A stretch of DNA of 64,000 bases. It comes from Streptomyces sp. RerS4 (lineage in GTDB: Bacteria > Actinomycetota > Actinomycetes > Streptomycetales > Streptomycetaceae). Position numbers and translations under genes: made by a program. The stretch covers positions 4,822,501 through 4,886,500 of the forward strand of contig NZ_CP097322.1 of the NCBI RefSeq assembly GCF_023515955.1, given 5' to 3'. The notes beneath the pieces are model-generated. The model was not told the DNA's origin. It saw only the letters and a program-made list of their open reading frames with translations, and ran no database searches. Position 1 is the stretch's first letter; every line of letters begins with the position of its first letter. Positions 62,920 to 64,000 of this stretch are shown one piece after another.

Positions 62920-64000
62920 ATGAGCGTCATCACCCCGCCCACGGACCTGCTGCGGCAGCAGGATCCGCAGATGGCCGACGTACTCGCCGGAGAGGCGCAG
63001 CGGCAGGCGACCACGCTCCAGATGAGCGCCGCCGAGAACTTCACCTCGCCCGCCGTCCTCGCCGCCCTCGGCTCCGCGCTCGCCAACAAGTACGCCGAGG
63101 GCTATCCCGGCGCCCGCCACCACGGCGGCTGCGAGTACGCCGACCTGGCCGAACGCACCGCCATCGAGCGCGCCAGAGCCCTCTTCGGCGTCGAGCACGC
63201 CAACGTGCAGCCGCATTCCGGTTCCTCCGCAGTCCTCGCCGCCTACGCCGCCCTGCTGCGCCCCGGCGACACCGTGCTGGCCATGGGCCTGCCCTACGGC
63301 GGCCACCTCACCCACGGCTCGCCCGCCAACTTCTCCGGCCGCTGGTTCCACTTCGTCGCCTACGGGGTCCACCCCCGCACCGGCCTCATCGACTACGAGC
63401 AGGTTCAGCGCCTCGCCCGTACGCACCGGCCGAAAGCCATCGTGTGCGGGTCGATCTCCTACCCGCGCCACCCCGAGTACTCGGCGTTCCGCGAGATCGC
63501 CGACGAGGTCGGGGCCGCGCTCGTCGTGGACGCCGCGCACCCCATCGGGCTGGTCGCCGGCGGGGCCGCGCCCAGCCCCGTCCCGTACGCCGACCTGGTC
63601 TGCGCGACCACGCACAAGGTGCTGCGGGGCCCGCGCGGCGGGATGGTGCTGTGCGGGGCGGAGTACGCCGAGCGGGTCGACCGGGCGGTGTTCCCCTTCA
63701 CCCAGGGCGGCGCGCAGATGCACACCATCGCCGCCAAGGCGGTGGCCTTCGGGGAGGCCGCGGGACCGGACTTCGCCCGCTACGCGCACCGGGTCGTCGC
63801 CAACGCCCGCGCCTTGGCCGGCGCCCTGATCGAGCGCGGCTTCGGCGTGACGACCGGCGGCACCGACACCCACCTCATCACCGCCGACCCGGCTCGGCTC
63901 GGCCTCGACGGACCCACCGCGCGCGGCCGGCTCGCCGCCGCCGGGATCGTCCTCGACACCTGCGCCCTGCCGTACGGGGACCAGCGCGGGATCCGCCTGG
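62920..64000 (+). CDS. glyA: Serine hydroxymethyltransferase-like protein (partial, runs off the window)
   Basis: The first 360 residues of a PLP-dependent SHMT-like protein are present: AAENFTSPAVLAALGSALANKYAEGYPGARHHGGCEYADL in parts (AAENFTSPAVL, KYAEGYPGARHHGGCEYAD), DAAHPIGLVAGG, and PLP-Lys233 in CATTHKVLRGPRGG. SHMT interconverts serine and glycine with tetrahydrofolate. The IGLVAGG motif and HH in place of YY/YH differ from housekeeping GlyA, fitting a second glyA paralogue in streptomycetes. The C-terminus is outside the window. Confidence 0.93.
   Translation, partial: MSVITPPTDLLRQQDPQMADVLAGEAQRQATTLQMSAAENFTSPAVLAALGSALANKYAEGYPGARHHGGCEYADLAERTAIERARALFGVEHANVQPHSGSSAVLAAYAALLRPGDTVLAMGLPYGGHLTHGSPANFSGRWFHFVAYGVHPRTGLIDYEQVQRLARTHRPKAIVCGSISYPRHPEYSAFREIADEVGAALVVDAAHPIGLVAGGAAPSPVPYADLVCATTHKVLRGPRGGMVLCGAEYAERVDRAVFPFTQGGAQMHTIAAKAVAFGEAAGPDFARYAHRVVANARALAGALIERGFGVTTGGTDTHLITADPARLGLDGPTARGRLAAAGIVLDTCALPYGDQRGIRL

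Overview
The window is chromosomal DNA of a Streptomyces species or a very close relative. The evidence is a very high G+C content with strong third-position GC bias, GTG/TTG starts and GTGA/ATGA gene overlaps, and several family-specific genes: a four-gene conservon (cvnABCD), the fused E1/E2 2-oxoglutarate dehydrogenase (kgd type), NrtL, DUF6479, and a C+ L31 protein started from TTG. From memory, most of the gene order from the sucA-like gene to the glyA-like gene resembles the conserved core of Streptomyces chromosomes. The left edge, the phosphotransferase segment (26.7-28.0 kb) and the TIR operon (43.0-48.1 kb) look like accessory material.

Layout. 0-5.2 kb: the tail of an unidentified gene, a TIR/NB-ARC/TPR protein resembling FxsT, and an oversized IS30-like element with an unknown passenger gene and a perfect 16-bp hairpin. 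5.2-19.2 kb: the 2-oxoglutarate dehydrogenase gene, a two-component system, a lipoprotein, a GT-C-like glycosyltransferase, a tandem rhodanese, a DUF4097-like lipoprotein, lon with an HspR-type operator, a MarR regulator and a PP2C-like protein. 19.6-25.5 kb: the conservon followed by a styrene-monooxygenase-like flavoprotein that overlaps a convergent NlpC/P60 hydrolase. 26.7-28.0 kb: an APH-family kinase between perfect 25-bp inverted repeats. 28.0-32.4 kb: SHOCT/DUF6325 pair, FtsW/RodA-PBP pair, GH16 protein. 32.5-36.5 kb: two divergent, unrelated diiron proteins, a TetR regulator and small proteins. 36.7-40.5 kb: NERD-like protein and bacterial NHEJ (Ku, LigD-type polymerase, ATP-dependent ligase). 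40.5-43 kb: DUF6479, a degenerate GC-rich repeat tract, XdhC.

43.0-48.1 kb holds an HTH regulator followed by three translationally coupled genes: a TIR protein, a protein with a degenerate P-loop, and a membrane-anchored protein. The first two share an HTGSG motif. This is the best candidate here for an undescribed, possibly defensive or signalling, system.

48.2-64 kb is housekeeping: tRNA-Arg(CCG), a single-domain response regulator, NrtL, lysA-hom-thrC-thrB, rho (with an apparent one-base frameshift), an LCP protein, rpmE, prfA, prmC, a Sua5/TsaC protein, a LMW-PTP-like protein lacking the catalytic cysteine, and a partial glyA homologue. The lysine/threonine genes form one pathway cluster with a strong hairpin ahead of hom and a terminator before thrB. 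The rho-to-glyA set links transcription termination, ribosome components, release-factor maturation and tRNA modification.

Two C-run anomalies (in rho and at the start of the glycosyltransferase) raise the possibility of base-calling indels.
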